Assembly: GCA_003283415.1 (NCBI GenBank)
Contig: QBXH01000001.1
Location: 106,215 to 170,214, forward strand
Source: Prochlorococcus sp. AG-321-E21
GTDB lineage: Bacteria > Cyanobacteriota > Cyanobacteriia > PCC-6307 > Cyanobiaceae
DNA: 64,000 nt
Direction: 5' to 3'
Shown here: piece after piece, positions 28,983-38,010 of the stretch
Layout: every line of letters starts with the position of its first letter
How positions within the stretch are numbered: position 1 is the stretch's first letter
Notes under the pieces: generated by a model
Told to the model about the DNA's origin: nothing
What the model saw: only the letters and a program-made list of their open reading frames with translations
The model's database searches: none
Translations under genes and position numbers: made by a program

Positions 28983-29273
28983 ATGTGGGAATTAGAAAAG
29001 ATTGCAAAAGTTTTAAAATACAGAATGTTGAAATCAGAAGAAGGATTAGATAATAAACCCTCTATATTATTCTGTGGAATGGATTCCTATCAAAAGAGAG
29101 ATCTTCATAGCGAAGCAAAAAAAGCAGGATTCAAACCTGTATATTCAATGAAACATCCATCAATAAAAGTTGTAATGCAAATGTCATCATCAAGAAATAT
29201 AGATACTGATAAGTTCAAAACGACCACTATTGACATTGAACATTTTTGGTATTTGTGCAGACATCTTTTATGA
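28983..29273 (+). CDS. Small conserved protein, unknown
   Basis: 96 aa from an ATG, no signal or membrane segment. Alternating helix and strand (SILFCGMDSYQKRDLHSEAKKAGF, then KVVMQMSSS) suggests a compact alpha/beta fold, vaguely like a BRCT or Rossmann half. No family is recognised. It is the last core gene before the accessory patch at the tRNA. Confidence 0.65.
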   Translation: MWELEKIAKVLKYRMLKSEEGLDNKPSILFCGMDSYQKRDLHSEAKKAGFKPVYSMKHPSIKVVMQMSSSRNIDTDKFKTTTIDIEHFWYLCRHLL

Positions 29274-29374
29274 AAAATAATTTTTTAAAATTCAGATAAA
29301 TGGAGCAAGCACGTAAGAGTTAATCAATAAAACCTTAAGATCAAACAATAAATAGTTCTATTATCTAAATAAAG

Positions 29375-29606
29375 ATCCGGAACTTGTTCAGTCATCGCCA
29401 AAAAAATATTCAAAATCACTCAAGGACTAAACCGTCAGATTAGGAGAATATGTGAGTGCTTAGGCTACAGATTAAGATCATTGAAGCGTGTAAGAATCAT
29501 AAATATTAAATTAGACATATCTATATGAAAATAGCGCAAATTTACCAAAGGAGAACTCTTAGAATTAAATCGATTGCTCGAAGACTCTTCAAAAACATAT
29601 GCCTAA
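29375..29606 (+). pseudogene. rluF: Decayed copy of the rluF 3' end
   Basis: From about 29398 the DNA aligns almost base for base with 61780-61978 of the intact rluF gene (shared runs include CGTCAGATTAGGAGAAT and TTTACCAAAGGAGAACTCTT). Translation gives TQGLNRQIRRICECLGYR, then a TGA after LDISI; a different frame resumes FTKGELLELNRLLED and stops at 29604-29606. Only the last about 65 codons are represented. It lies immediately 3' of tRNA-Ser. Confidence 0.85.
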
Positions 29607-29684
29607 TCAAAAATCCTATGTTTTCAATGAAAAGTGTTTTATGGTTTCCCAAAAACACAAGTTAAAATTTCTTGTCTATAAATA

Positions 29685-29774
<90 letters not shown>

Positions 29775-29912
29775 AACGGGTTATTCAGTTTTAATGAACC
29801 TCAAAATCATAACATAAGAAATTAGTCATAGTCTAATAATTCAGATAGTTTAGAAAAACTATACTAAACTAAAATTTACCAAAGAGTTCAAGATAATAAT
29901 AATGGGTTAAAT

Positions 29913-29948
29913 CGTCATAATAGTCCATTATTCGTCATATTTAGTCCA
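29913..29948. repeat. Direct repeat CGTCATA-TAGTCCA (two copies, 20-nt period)
   Basis: CGTCATAATAGTCCA (29913) and CGTCATATTTAGTCCA (29933) lie in the gap between the tRNA and the TPR remnant. This could be a regulatory site or a relic; nothing else is seen in the 29775-29991 gap. Confidence 0.4.
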
Positions 29949-29991
29949 CAAAAAAAGACACTTATTTTATATAAAAAGGTTTAAATTAAAC

Positions 29992-30420
29992 TTATTCGTT
30001 TAATTCATTAAATCTTTTATTAAACTTTAATATTTCTTCCAAAGACTTTAAACTTTCTCTGTGACTTTCATCCTCGGGTTCTAAGAAAACTAACTTCTTA
30101 CATTCTTCAATTGCTTCATCATATTGAGATAAAACTGAGTGAGATAAATGGCGATAATAATAAAGTGACGCATTCCTGGGATTTAGATTAATTGGTTTTT
30201 AAAAACAACTATAATGGTTAGGTTTTGATTCGACTGCATTCTTACTAATCCTCTTAATGCAAAAGCTTTGCTTAAACGAGTAATAGTAATTGGTAACTCA
30301 AATGATAATGCCCTATTTAGATATTCTAAAGAAATTAAATATAACTTTCTCTCATAGAATTGTTCTGCCTTGTCATAGAGATCATTAAATTGAAAAAATC
30401 TTTTAAGACTAGAGCCTGAT
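29992..30420 (-). pseudogene. TPR-repeat protein remnant
   Basis: Minus-strand translation in two frames gives TPR-like text: an upstream part (LYDKAEQFYERKLYLISLEY, then SKAFALRGLVRMQSNQ) and a downstream part (NPRNASLYYYRHLSHSVLSQ, then YDEAIEECKKLVFLEPED). The parts are joined by a frame change near 30195-30200, where NPRNA normally follows another repeat. No intact start is visible. It is a broken tetratricopeptide gene; partner unknown. Confidence 0.75.
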
Positions 30421-30485
30421 TATGATTATTTCACTAATAAAAAATCTCTCCCATTACCTTCATTAATAAAGAATTCTAGTGATGA

Positions 30486-30995
30486 GTTTTAAGAAGGATT
30501 GCTATCGGTACTCAATTGTTAAAAGAACCTAAGATTGATGGCATTGCTATTGCTTTGCAATACAAAGATGGCAACTTAGAAAAGTCCATTTCTAGAAAAG
30601 GTATAGATGTCACAAACAAAATTGCTGAAATTCAAGACATACCCCTCAAACTTCCTGTTTCAGGAATTATGCAAATTAGAGGCGAACTTTTCACTCCAAA
30701 TAGATCTCCCAACTTTTCCCAAAGAATTGTATCAAGCTTCGTCAGAGCTGCAGCAGGGTCTCCAGAAAGTATCAGCTTTTGCGGTTTCCAAATTATTAAT
30801 GGAAAGCTTAATCAATACGAAACCATTCAATATCTTAAAAAACTTGGCTTCAACACCCCAGACATTAAAAGCTGTAATTACACAAGCCAAGTCCAAGTCT
30901 TTAAGAAATAATAGTTAGATAAAAAATTATTTACTGACTATCTAATTGACGGAATAGTTGTAAAAATAAATTCTAAAAAATTACAATATAATTAA
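30486..30995 (+). pseudogene. ligA: NAD-dependent DNA ligase (ligA) remnant
   Basis: The frame from 30516 encodes a LigA adenylation-domain piece: EPKIDGIAIAL has the nucleophile motif KxDG, then ISRKGIDVTNKIAEI, IRGELF, and CGFQIINGKLNQYETIQYL. Two stops in a row (TAA TAG, 30909-30914) interrupt it, and the same frame continues with LIDGIVVKINSKKLQ, the next LigA motif, before a final TAA. The N-terminal Ia domain and the OB, zinc, HhH and BRCT regions are missing. It cannot make a ligase. Confidence 0.85.
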
Positions 30996-31185
30996 AGAAC
31001 AATCAAGTATAAAATTTCCTCACTGACAGATTGCTGTCAAGGATTAAAGCTTTATTTCTGAGTTCTTTATTAGTTAAATTTTGAATGTAAACGTTTTGAG
31101 ATAACCTATTAACTTTTTTAACAGCTCAAAAAGAACAGTAGATCTTAATCAACCAATTATGATTCAGCACGGATTGAGAAACAAT
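30996..31185. other. Gap without supported gene
   Basis: About 190 nt between the ligA remnant and the next small gene. AT-rich; CTGACAGATTGCTGTCAAG shows a short inverted repeat (TGACAG / CTGTCA), which may end transcription from the remnant. Nothing else is recognised. Confidence 0.3.
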
Positions 31186-31332
31186 TTAAGTTTGTATCCA
31201 AATAGGTAAAAAATAAGAGCTTCTTTTTTCTGACTCGTTATGAAGAAAAAAGATCATATAGCTTCGAGTGACCACTACACAAAAGGTGAATAATGCTAGA
31301 GCTACACAAATAGGGCAATGTGGGAATCCCAT
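31186..31332 (-). CDS. Candidate small membrane protein with CxxC (48 aa)
   Basis: Below the ORF-track cutoff. An ATG frame of 48 codons: GFPHCPICVALALFTF gives a CPIC pair at residues 6-9 entering one membrane helix (about residues 8-30), then a polar tail. It starts 12 nt after the stop of the 34-aa frame upstream, so the two may form a tiny operon. No family is recognised. Confidence 0.45.
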   Translation of the reverse strand: MGFPHCPICVALALFTFCVVVTRSYMIFFLHNESEKRSSYFLPIWIQT

Positions 31333-31344
31333 TATGATTACGAC

Positions 31345-31449
31345 CTAAAGTTTACTTTTCATTCTATCTATGATGTTAATCATTTCATCTAGCCATTCTG
31401 AATTGCTTTTTGATTGTCTCTTATGATTTTGACTTCTTTGAATACTCAT
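31345..31449 (-). CDS. Candidate small basic protein (34 aa)
   Basis: Below the ORF-track cutoff. MSIQRSQNHKRQSKSNSEWLDE then MINIIDRMKSKL. Basic N-terminus and an amphipathic C-terminal helix. Placed 12 nt upstream of the 48-aa membrane frame on the same strand. Supported only by context and composition. Confidence 0.35.
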   Translation of the reverse strand: MSIQRSQNHKRQSKSNSEWLDEMINIIDRMKSKL

Positions 31450-31684
31450 CAAATAAACCTTTTATAAATTCCGTTCATATTATTAAAAGAATTTATTGGG
31501 ATCAATAAGTAAAAATACTAGATCGATTGATATGACTTAGTTCTATTAATAAATCTATACAATTGAAATTTAACAAAACAGAAAAAAAGGGGTATTATTC
31601 GATATTTACCTTAATGAAGGAACTAAAGAATAGGTTCTTGTTTTTCAATCAGGAAGATATTGGATTATTTATTAACAAAATGAA

Positions 31685-31834
31685 TTAGCCAAAATTAACA
31701 TTTTGTTGAAATATCCCAAATAAATTATTTCCAACTATGGCAGCAATAATTAAAATGAAGGCTACTATCGCGAAAAGAGCACTTACATCTTTAATATCAT
31801 AAGGAGCTTTAAATAGAGGTTTTTCCTCTGTCAT
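31685..31834 (-). CDS. Small single-helix membrane protein (49 aa)
   Basis: Below the ORF-track cutoff. MTEEKPLFKAPYDIKDVSAL then a hydrophobic helix (FAIVAFILIIAAIVGNN) and a short tail. No ExxNGR motif, so it is not an Hli protein. The clear hydrophilic/hydrophobic pattern supports a real gene. Function unknown; possibly a small photosynthetic-membrane subunit. Confidence 0.6.
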   Translation of the reverse strand: MTEEKPLFKAPYDIKDVSALFAIVAFILIIAAIVGNNLFGIFQQNVNFG

Positions 31835-31960
31835 GATTTTCCTCTTAAATCTTAATATTAAATCATCTTATATCATTGTTTGAAGGAAGAATTGAGTATT
31901 TATTCGCTTGACTTCATATGTGGACTCATTTTATAGAGTAGCTAGTTACAAAGTAAGATT

Positions 31961-32125
31961 ATGAAACTTACAACACCCTTAACTATCCTCAACAATTCAT
32001 TAAATGATGTATGGAGGATGCACGATTTTAATTATCAATTACCAAAAGATACTTTTAGTGAGTACTGGGATGAGGAATGTATTTTGCATCCTACAAATTC
32101 TCATTGTAAAATTTTTGATGATTAG
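31961..32125 (+). CDS. Small soluble protein (54 aa), unknown
   Basis: Below the ORF-track cutoff. ATG frame of 54 codons: MKLTTPLTILNNSLNDVWRM, later FSEYWDEECILHPTNSHC. Two Cys and several aromatic residues. A good hairpin terminator follows 36 nt after the stop, which supports a transcription unit. No family is recognised. Confidence 0.55.
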   Translation: MKLTTPLTILNNSLNDVWRMHDFNYQLPKDTFSEYWDEECILHPTNSHCKIFDD

Positions 32126-32160
32126 TGACTTGATTATCTTTCAACAAATTTAACAATAAA

Positions 32161-32186
32161 AAAGGCCACCTTAATGGCCTTTCTTA
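32161..32186. terminator. Hairpin terminator shared by two convergent small genes
   Basis: AAAGGCCA (32161-32168) / TGGCCTTT (32175-32182), 6-nt loop, flanked by an A run on one side and a T-rich run on the other, so it can act for both the plus-strand 54-aa gene and the minus-strand DUF4278 gene. Confidence 0.75.
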
Positions 32187-32202
32187 TTATTTATATAGGG
32201 GA

Positions 32203-32304
32203 TTAATTTGTATAAGATTTACCTCTATATGTAAGTTCAGTATGCTGTTTCTTAACAGCTGCTTTGTTTTGGACATATTTTTGTCCTCTGTAGATTAGAG
32301 TCAT
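32203..32304 (-). CDS. DUF4278 small protein
   Basis: 33 aa, below the ORF-track cutoff. MTLIYRGQKYVQNKAAVKKQ then HTELTYRGKSYTN; the repeated LxYRGxxY is the DUF4278 signature. An in-frame ATG at 32340 would extend it by 12 residues (MERGLGRNRRKQ). The canonical start MTLIYRG is preferred. Function unknown. Confidence 0.8.
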   Translation of the reverse strand: MTLIYRGQKYVQNKAAVKKQHTELTYRGKSYTN

Positions 32305-32400
32305 CTGTTTTCTCCGGTTTCGCCCAAGTCCCCGTTCCATGGCTTGAGTCGATTTGCGGCTTGCATTATTACAAGTTGAACGTTTTGGTAGCCTTTGCTA
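32302..32400 (-). promoter_or_regulatory. GC-rich leader of the DUF4278 gene, possible uORF
   Basis: About 100 nt with clearly higher GC than its surroundings. A 21-codon frame MQAANRLKPWNGDLGETGEN-R starts at 32366 and its TGA overlaps the DUF4278 ATG (ATGA). CGTTC (at about 32380) and GAACG (about 32335) can pair, with CAAG/CTTG pairs inside. It may be a structured RNA leader or a leader peptide. Confidence 0.4.
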
Positions 32401-32612
32401 CATATTTATATTAACACATGAGAAATTTTTTTGTATGGGGTTTTCTAAAAGTTTTTATAGTCATTAATTATCTATTTTGAGGTTTCTTTCTTATAAAATT
32501 TTTTGGAAATAGCTTAAAGTTTTATGCAGGTTACGTTTTGTTCAAGTTATCTATTTATTGTTAATAATTTTACTTTTTAAATGTAAAATTCAAATGATTA
32601 TAACGTTGTTTT

Positions 32613-32807
32613 ATGTTCTCAAGAAACAAAAAATCTCCTAGTAAAAAAGCTGCAGTTGTTGTAGAGAAACCTTTGTATGCTCAGTTACTTCCATTCGCGA
32701 ATGTTATGACTGAGAAGGTTCAAGTGGTTAATGCATTAGCTTTTACTTTAATAATGGGCGTATCAATTTTTGGAATAGCTCTTTGGAGGCTTTCTGCTCT
32801 AACTTAA
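32613..32807 (+). CDS. Small single-helix membrane protein
   Basis: 64 aa from an ATG. A basic N-terminus (SRNKKSPSKKAAVVVEKP) leads to a C-terminal membrane helix (residues about 40-60). It lacks the Hli chlorophyll-binding motif. Its compact conserved-looking form suggests a small thylakoid protein; the function is unknown. The upstream 200 nt (32405-32612) hold only its presumed promoter. Confidence 0.65.
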   Translation: MFSRNKKSPSKKAAVVVEKPLYAQLLPFANVMTEKVQVVNALAFTLIMGVSIFGIALWRLSALT

Positions 32808-32811
32808 TTAT

Positions 32812-33069
32812 CTAATTTTTCAGGGAATTAATTTTTGACTCTTTGTCGTTAATCATCGTAATTAACCACTTTGAAGCTAAAGCTCGTGATATGGATCTAT
32901 TTTTTAGAAATCTACATATGTAAATATGTAGATTTTTTTCGTTGGTAGAGTTGAATCTCTCTTCAAATTCTAATATTGATTCTTCTGTGTTTCTTTTCCT
33001 GAGCTCGTCAACTAATGCATGAGTAGATGAATCATTAAAAAAATTACCAATATTTAAGCTTAATGTCAT
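32812..33069 (-). CDS. Small conserved protein, unknown
   Basis: 85 aa from the ATG at 33069; the track adds two codons from a TTG. Helical, no signal, two regions: MTLSLNIGNFFNDSSTHALV and a C-terminal FLKNRSISRALASKWLITMIND. I do not recognise the family. It is convergent with the 64-aa gene and lies 86 nt downstream of nrdJ, perhaps on its transcript... in fact its start is beyond the nrdJ stop on the same strand. Confidence 0.6.
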   Translation of the reverse strand: MTLSLNIGNFFNDSSTHALVDELRKRNTEESILEFEERFNSTNEKNLHIYICRFLKNRSISRALASKWLITMINDKESKINSLKN

Positions 33070-33155
33070 AGTCAATTTATATACCTACTAAAGATGTAGC
33101 TATAAATTGAAATTTTAAAAACAAAAATTTCCTTTTTTTACAAATAATTTAATAT

Positions 33156-35489
33156 TTAATTTTCTGGTTTAGCTAAAGGAAGTAAACACTTATCTGAATC
33201 ACAACCAGCTGGTCCTGCTTCGGAGAGTTCTCCAATATCATATTTATTGAGCGCATCAAAGAAATCGTTATTTACTTTCCTTTCAGTTACTTTTTCCTGC
33301 AAAGATAAATATTCCTCTTTGCTTATAGGTTCAAAAGGTAATCTTGGGAATGTAGCATTTGCACTGAAACGAGCTAATAATGCTGCAGAAATATAACCTT
33401 CGTTATTTTCTATTGCACTATGTATTGCTTTTGCTAAGTCTTCAATTTCACTTTCTCTAAATTCTACTGTTGCAGAAGTATTATGTTCTGTATAAAATTT
33501 TTGAACTTGCATGTAAAAATCGAATTGTGCAAGGGCAGAGAAGTTATTTATATCTATTTGATCTGCTCCTTCTATATTGGCCCAACTTACTTCAGTTGGT
33601 ATTTCAACTAGCCATTCAGTACATCTTGGATCAAATGGATTATTAAGTAAGCAGCCTTTCTCATCTTTGTCAGATTGGGATGGAACAACAGAGTAACCAT
33701 AATCCATACAAGCTAAAGCAATAGGATCGTTCTTTCTGAAAGTTATTCTTCTTAAAAATCTTTGTGCTTTAGGTGGATGCCATCCAGGAGCTGCCCCTGT
33801 TAAAAGACTTTTGGTGCCGGCAGGTTGAACTGTTGTACATCTATTAGGTCTTCTAAGATTATGTTTGTCGCAGTATTCCCAAACAGTTTCTTTTACAGTT
33901 TTTCTCCATGAATCTAAGAATTTAGCTTCTTGCTTTTTAAATTCTTTCCCTTTTTCGTTATCAGGTCTCCCAGCCTCCCACCATTTTAACCAAGGGGTTC
34001 CAAAGGCATGTACACAAAAATCAAATAATCCCGTAAAACTAACACCCACAATAGGATCATACGCCCTGCTTTTTCTATATCTTTCAACTTCAAATTCATG
34101 ATTTAGCAAACATGCCACTGAAAGTGCTGCAGCTTTAAAAGCTTTTTTTTGTTCTTCAATATTTTCAGGGTCAATCTGATTTAGGTGAACTTCGGCCAAG
34201 TTACAATGAAAATCGTTGCCTAATATTTCTCCGCAAGGATTAAGTCCATATCTACTCATTCTATGATCTAGTTCTTCTTCAGAAAAAGGTCCGTAATTAA
34301 GATTAATCCAGTCTCTTGCTTCTTCCTTACCTTGTTCTGAATATATTTCTATGAATTCATTTTTGAGATCTTCTTCGTTTAAAATATCTGCATTTGATCT
34401 TGCTATTGCTTCTGGTGCAAATTGAATTGCTCCTTCACCTGAATGGAATTGCTTGGTTACAGCCTCCAGAATTGTTTGATAAGAGGGTTTTGTATGATAA
34501 ACCCTTGTATGATTTGCCATTCTAAGAGCGTCCTTTTCGGGATCGATTCTCCAATTACCTTCTTCGTCTTGACTCCATAGATTCTCTTTAGCTGATGCTG
34601 CTTCTTTGTCATCAGATGCAAACTGCCTCATACCAGCGCTTCTTCTTATATTGCCTGCAACTATTGTTACAGCTGCCTCGTCGATTAGTAAGCAACACTC
34701 AACTGTATTTAGCTTTCTACCAATTGCTTTTCCTAAAAGAGATGCAACTCGAGCGTAAAGATCCTTTAATTTAATAGGATTCGCCATGCCTCCAAAACCT
34801 TTTAATGATTCTCCTGCTGGCCTAATATCCTCTAAGTCAATATGAACATTAACTTCTTTCTCAAGACTTTCATTGCTTGATGCTTCTAGAAGATATTTAT
34901 AACTATCTACCCAGCCTCTTCGGCTATCCCCAACTTTTATAAAAATATCGTTGCCTTTAATTTCTAAAGAAGATTTTTCTTTCCTTTGGTCTTTAGGAGT
35001 TATTCCTACTTCGCTTACTGATTTAATAGTTATTTTATTTTTTACTATTGGAAGCTTATTTATAAAATGGGGCTCTATTATTGCTCCTGTGCCGCAACCC
35101 ATCATTGCTAAATCCATCATTAAGGCAAAAGCTTCCCAATCAATTAAATTTGTCGATGTACAATTGTACGCTCCTGAAAAATTCTGGTTTTTATTAATCC
35201 ATGGAGTCCCTCCGATCCATAACCATCTTCCAGATGGTTGAGCCTTTTGGTTGCTCTGCATTTCTCTCATTAACATCAATTCTTGATCAGAGAGTTTTCC
35301 TAATTCTTTTAATCCAGATAAATTTCTTTCTCCAACTTCACTCCAATTTTCTCTTTTCCCGGAAACTGTCTTTCTGCTATATGACCTAAAGAAGACAGGA
35401 TAAGCAGCAGGAGCTGTTTTGGGGAAGTCATCTTTTCTAAGATTATTAGAATTGCTCTCGGAGGAAGCTTTATTTGGTGCAATTGTCAC
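33156..35489 (-). CDS. nrdJ: Adenosylcobalamin-dependent (class II) ribonucleotide reductase
   Basis: 777 aa, RTPR-type monomeric reductase. It reduces ribonucleoside triphosphates to deoxy forms using B12. Visible: SGAYNCTSTNLIDWE in the N-terminal barrel region, NPCGEILGNDFHCNLAEV for the active-site loop with Cys and Glu, and the redox-pair tail CDSDKC at the extreme C-terminus. Oxygen-independent and iron-free, which suits iron-poor surface water, but it makes the cell depend on cobalamin. Confidence 0.95.
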   Translation of the reverse strand: MTIAPNKASSESNSNNLRKDDFPKTAPAAYPVFFRSYSRKTVSGKRENWSEVGERNLSGLKELGKLSDQELMLMREMQSNQKAQPSGRWLWIGGTPWINKNQNFSGAYNCTSTNLIDWEAFALMMDLAMMGCGTGAIIEPHFINKLPIVKNKITIKSVSEVGITPKDQRKEKSSLEIKGNDIFIKVGDSRRGWVDSYKYLLEASSNESLEKEVNVHIDLEDIRPAGESLKGFGGMANPIKLKDLYARVASLLGKAIGRKLNTVECCLLIDEAAVTIVAGNIRRSAGMRQFASDDKEAASAKENLWSQDEEGNWRIDPEKDALRMANHTRVYHTKPSYQTILEAVTKQFHSGEGAIQFAPEAIARSNADILNEEDLKNEFIEIYSEQGKEEARDWINLNYGPFSEEELDHRMSRYGLNPCGEILGNDFHCNLAEVHLNQIDPENIEEQKKAFKAAALSVACLLNHEFEVERYRKSRAYDPIVGVSFTGLFDFCVHAFGTPWLKWWEAGRPDNEKGKEFKKQEAKFLDSWRKTVKETVWEYCDKHNLRRPNRCTTVQPAGTKSLLTGAAPGWHPPKAQRFLRRITFRKNDPIALACMDYGYSVVPSQSDKDEKGCLLNNPFDPRCTEWLVEIPTEVSWANIEGADQIDINNFSALAQFDFYMQVQKFYTEHNTSATVEFRESEIEDLAKAIHSAIENNEGYISAALLARFSANATFPRLPFEPISKEEYLSLQEKVTERKVNNDFFDALNKYDIGELSEAGPAGCDSDKCLLPLAKPEN

Positions 35490-35620
35490 GATAAAAAAGT
35501 ATGTAAATTTACCCGTAAAGGAAGAATAACTCTACCTGTGGCGTCTGCAACTATTCTTACCACTATTTAACGGTTTGTGTAAAAATATGTTTATTATGAA
35601 ATCTTTGTTCACGGAAGTTT

Positions 35621-36316
35621 ATGGAAAGAATTGTTGAACCTGAATTAATGGAAAGAGAAGACCAAGTTGATTCTTATGCTAAAGCTGACTTTTCAGAGGG
35701 AGAGAATAATCTTATTAGTCAAATAAATCATTACTTGATTAAAAATAATATTAATTTGAGTGAAAAAGAATTGATTATTGATTTAGGATGCGGACCTGGC
35801 AATATTTCTGAAAAGTTATCAACTAAATGGCCTAATGCCACAGTTATTGGTATTGATGGCTCCAAAGAGATGATTCGAATAGCTGATTTAAATAAAAAGA
35901 ATTCCTTAAATAGGAGTCGATTAAAAAATTTGAGTTACATTTGTGCAGATATAAAAAGCCTTAAATCAAGTGATATTTCTTTCGAAAAAAATATAAGTTT
36001 ATTAGTCAGCAACAGTTTAATTCACCATATTACTTATCTGGATGATTTTTTTAATACTATAAAGAGATTATCAACTGATTTGACTATAAATTTTCATAAA
36101 GATCTGAAAAGACCGATTGATAAACAATCAGCCTTACATTTAAAAGAAAAATGTGGGGAGAAATATAATGAAATTTTGACTAATGATTATTACGCTTCAT
36201 TAAAGGCTTCTTACACTTCAAAAGAATTAAAAGATTTTATTTTTGAGAATAAATTATCCTCTTTAGAAGTGTTCGAAGAAGGTGATCAATATTTAGTTAT
36301 TTATGGTAAGGTTTAG
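35621..36316 (+). CDS. Class I SAM-dependent methyltransferase
   Basis: 231 aa. Motif I VIDLGCGPGNISEKL-like (IIDLGCGPGNIS) at about residues 49-60, the acidic loop VIGIDGSKEMI, and ICADIKSL in the third strand identify the fold. SLLVSNSLIHHITYLDDFF sits at motif IV. Substrate is unknown. prfC follows after 29 nt on the same strand and they may be co-transcribed. Confidence 0.82.
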   Translation: MERIVEPELMEREDQVDSYAKADFSEGENNLISQINHYLIKNNINLSEKELIIDLGCGPGNISEKLSTKWPNATVIGIDGSKEMIRIADLNKKNSLNRSRLKNLSYICADIKSLKSSDISFEKNISLLVSNSLIHHITYLDDFFNTIKRLSTDLTINFHKDLKRPIDKQSALHLKEKCGEKYNEILTNDYYASLKASYTSKELKDFIFENKLSSLEVFEEGDQYLVIYGKV

Positions 36317-36345
36317 AGTTAGTGGGATTGTTAAAATAGAATTTC

Positions 36346-37983
36346 ATGAGTTCAAGTACTAAAAACTTTAATAATAAAAATATCTTAGAGGCGGTTAATA
36401 AAAGGAGGAACTTTGCGATTATTTCACATCCTGATGCTGGTAAAACAACTCTCACTGAAAAACTTCTTTTGTATGGTGGCGCTATACAGCAAGCAGGGGC
36501 AGTAAAAGCAAGAGGTAATCAAAGGAAAGCAACTTCTGATTGGATGGAACTTGAAAAACAGAGAGGTATTTCAATTACTTCAACTGTTTTGCAGTTTGAA
36601 TATGAAAGATCAGTAATAAATCTTTTGGATACTCCTGGTCACAAAGATTTTTCAGAAGATACATATAGAACTTTAGCTGCCGCAGATAACGCAGTAATGC
36701 TTGAAGATGCCGCCAAAGGATTAGAACCTCAAACAAGAAAATTATTTGAGGTATGCAGAATGAGGAAAATACCTATTTTTACTTTTATTAACAAGATGGA
36801 TAGACCAGGCAGAGAACCTTTTTCTTTGCTTGATGAAATTGAATCAGAGCTTGGTTTAAATACTTTGCCGGTTAATTGGCCGATTGGTATAGGTGAGGAA
36901 TTTAGAGGAGTTATAGATAGACTTACAAGAGAGGTTATTTTATTTGATAAAGCTGTTAGAGGAAAACAGTCAAATGAGAAAAGAATGAGGTTAGATGATA
37001 AAGAACTTTCAAAATATGTAGAGAAAGAATTACTTGATATCTCTCTTGAAGAGCTCGAGGTCCTTGATGAGGCAGGTTCGAAATTAGAAAAAGAAGAAAT
37101 TTATAATGGCTCACTTACGCCTGTTTTCTTTGGCTCGGCGATGACAAATTTTGGGGTAAGACCCTTTTTAGATAGTTTTTTAAAAATGGCTCAAAAACCA
37201 ACTTCAAGAAATAGTAATAAAGGAGATATCGAGCCTGCAAGCGATGAATTTAGCGGTTTCGTATTTAAGTTACAGGCAAATATGGATCCAAAGCATAGAG
37301 ATAGAGTTGCTTTTATAAGAGTTTGTAGTGGAAAATTTGAAAAGGATATGTCAGTCAAACACTCTAGAACAGGAAGAACTATTAGATTATCTCGACCTCA
37401 AAAAATATTTGGTCAAGAAAGAGAAGTAGTTGATGATGCCTACCCTGGTGATGTAATTGGACTTAATAACCCTGGAATGTTTTCTATCGGAGATACTTTA
37501 TATACAGGCGCTCATCTTGAATATGAGGGTATACCCTCCTTTAGTCCTGAAATATTTAGTTGGCTTAGAAATCCAAACCCTTCAGCATTTAAAAACTTTA
37601 GAAAGGGAGTAAACGAACTTCGTGAAGAAGGTGCTGTTCAAATACTTTATGACTTTGATGAGAGCAAAAGAGATCCTATCCTTGCAGCTGTTGGACAATT
37701 ACAGTTGGAAGTAGTTATTCATAGATTAAAAAATGAATATGGAGTGGATGCCAATCTTGAATCTATGCCATACCAATTGGCAAGATGGGTTTCAGATGGA
37801 TGGTCAGCTATTGACGAATTAGGAAGAATTTTTAATTGCAAAGTAGTTAAGGATTGCTGGAACAGGCCAGTTATTCTTTTTAAAAATCAGTGGAATCTTA
37901 ATCAATTTATTGAAGATAATGAGAGTTTAGATTTAAAAAAAGTAGCACCTGTTGTTAGTGGAGTGGAACCAATTGTTTTATAA
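36346..37983 (+). CDS. prfC: Peptide chain release factor 3
   Basis: 545-aa translational GTPase that recycles RF1/RF2 from the ribosome. P-loop SHPDAGKTT (residues 27-35), G2 region [14 protein letters not shown], and NKMD are all present, followed by domain II and the RF3 C-terminal domain ([13 protein letters not shown]). Full length for the family. Confidence 0.95.
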   Translation: MSSSTKNFNNKNILEAVNKRRNFAIISHPDAGKTTLTEKLLLYGGAIQQAGAVKARGNQRKATSDWMELEKQRGISITSTVLQFEYERSVINLLDTPGHKDFSEDTYRTLAAADNAVMLEDAAKGLEPQTRKLFEVCRMRKIPIFTFINKMDRPGREPFSLLDEIESELGLNTLPVNWPIGIGEEFRGVIDRLTREVILFDKAVRGKQSNEKRMRLDDKELSKYVEKELLDISLEELEVLDEAGSKLEKEEIYNGSLTPVFFGSAMTNFGVRPFLDSFLKMAQKPTSRNSNKGDIEPASDEFSGFVFKLQANMDPKHRDRVAFIRVCSGKFEKDMSVKHSRTGRTIRLSRPQKIFGQEREVVDDAYPGDVIGLNNPGMFSIGDTLYTGAHLEYEGIPSFSPEIFSWLRNPNPSAFKNFRKGVNELREEGAVQILYDFDESKRDPILAAVGQLQLEVVIHRLKNEYGVDANLESMPYQLARWVSDGWSAIDELGRIFNCKVVKDCWNRPVILFKNQWNLNQFIEDNESLDLKKVAPVVSGVEPIVL

Positions 37984-38010
37984 AGTCCTAATGGATAATA
38001 AAATTAGTTA

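Noticed and set aside
30607-30918. 103-aa plus ORF
   Set aside because: It is a shadow frame of the ligA remnant, whose other frame has clear LigA motifs.
31222-31253. Terminator hairpin TCTTTTTTC / GAAAAAAGA
   Set aside because: The stem is nearly all A-T and lies inside a candidate coding frame.
32302-32400. Glutamine-responsive downstream-peptide/glnA riboswitch
   Set aside because: The CGGAAGUAGG-like core is missing, although a small gene follows, as in that class.
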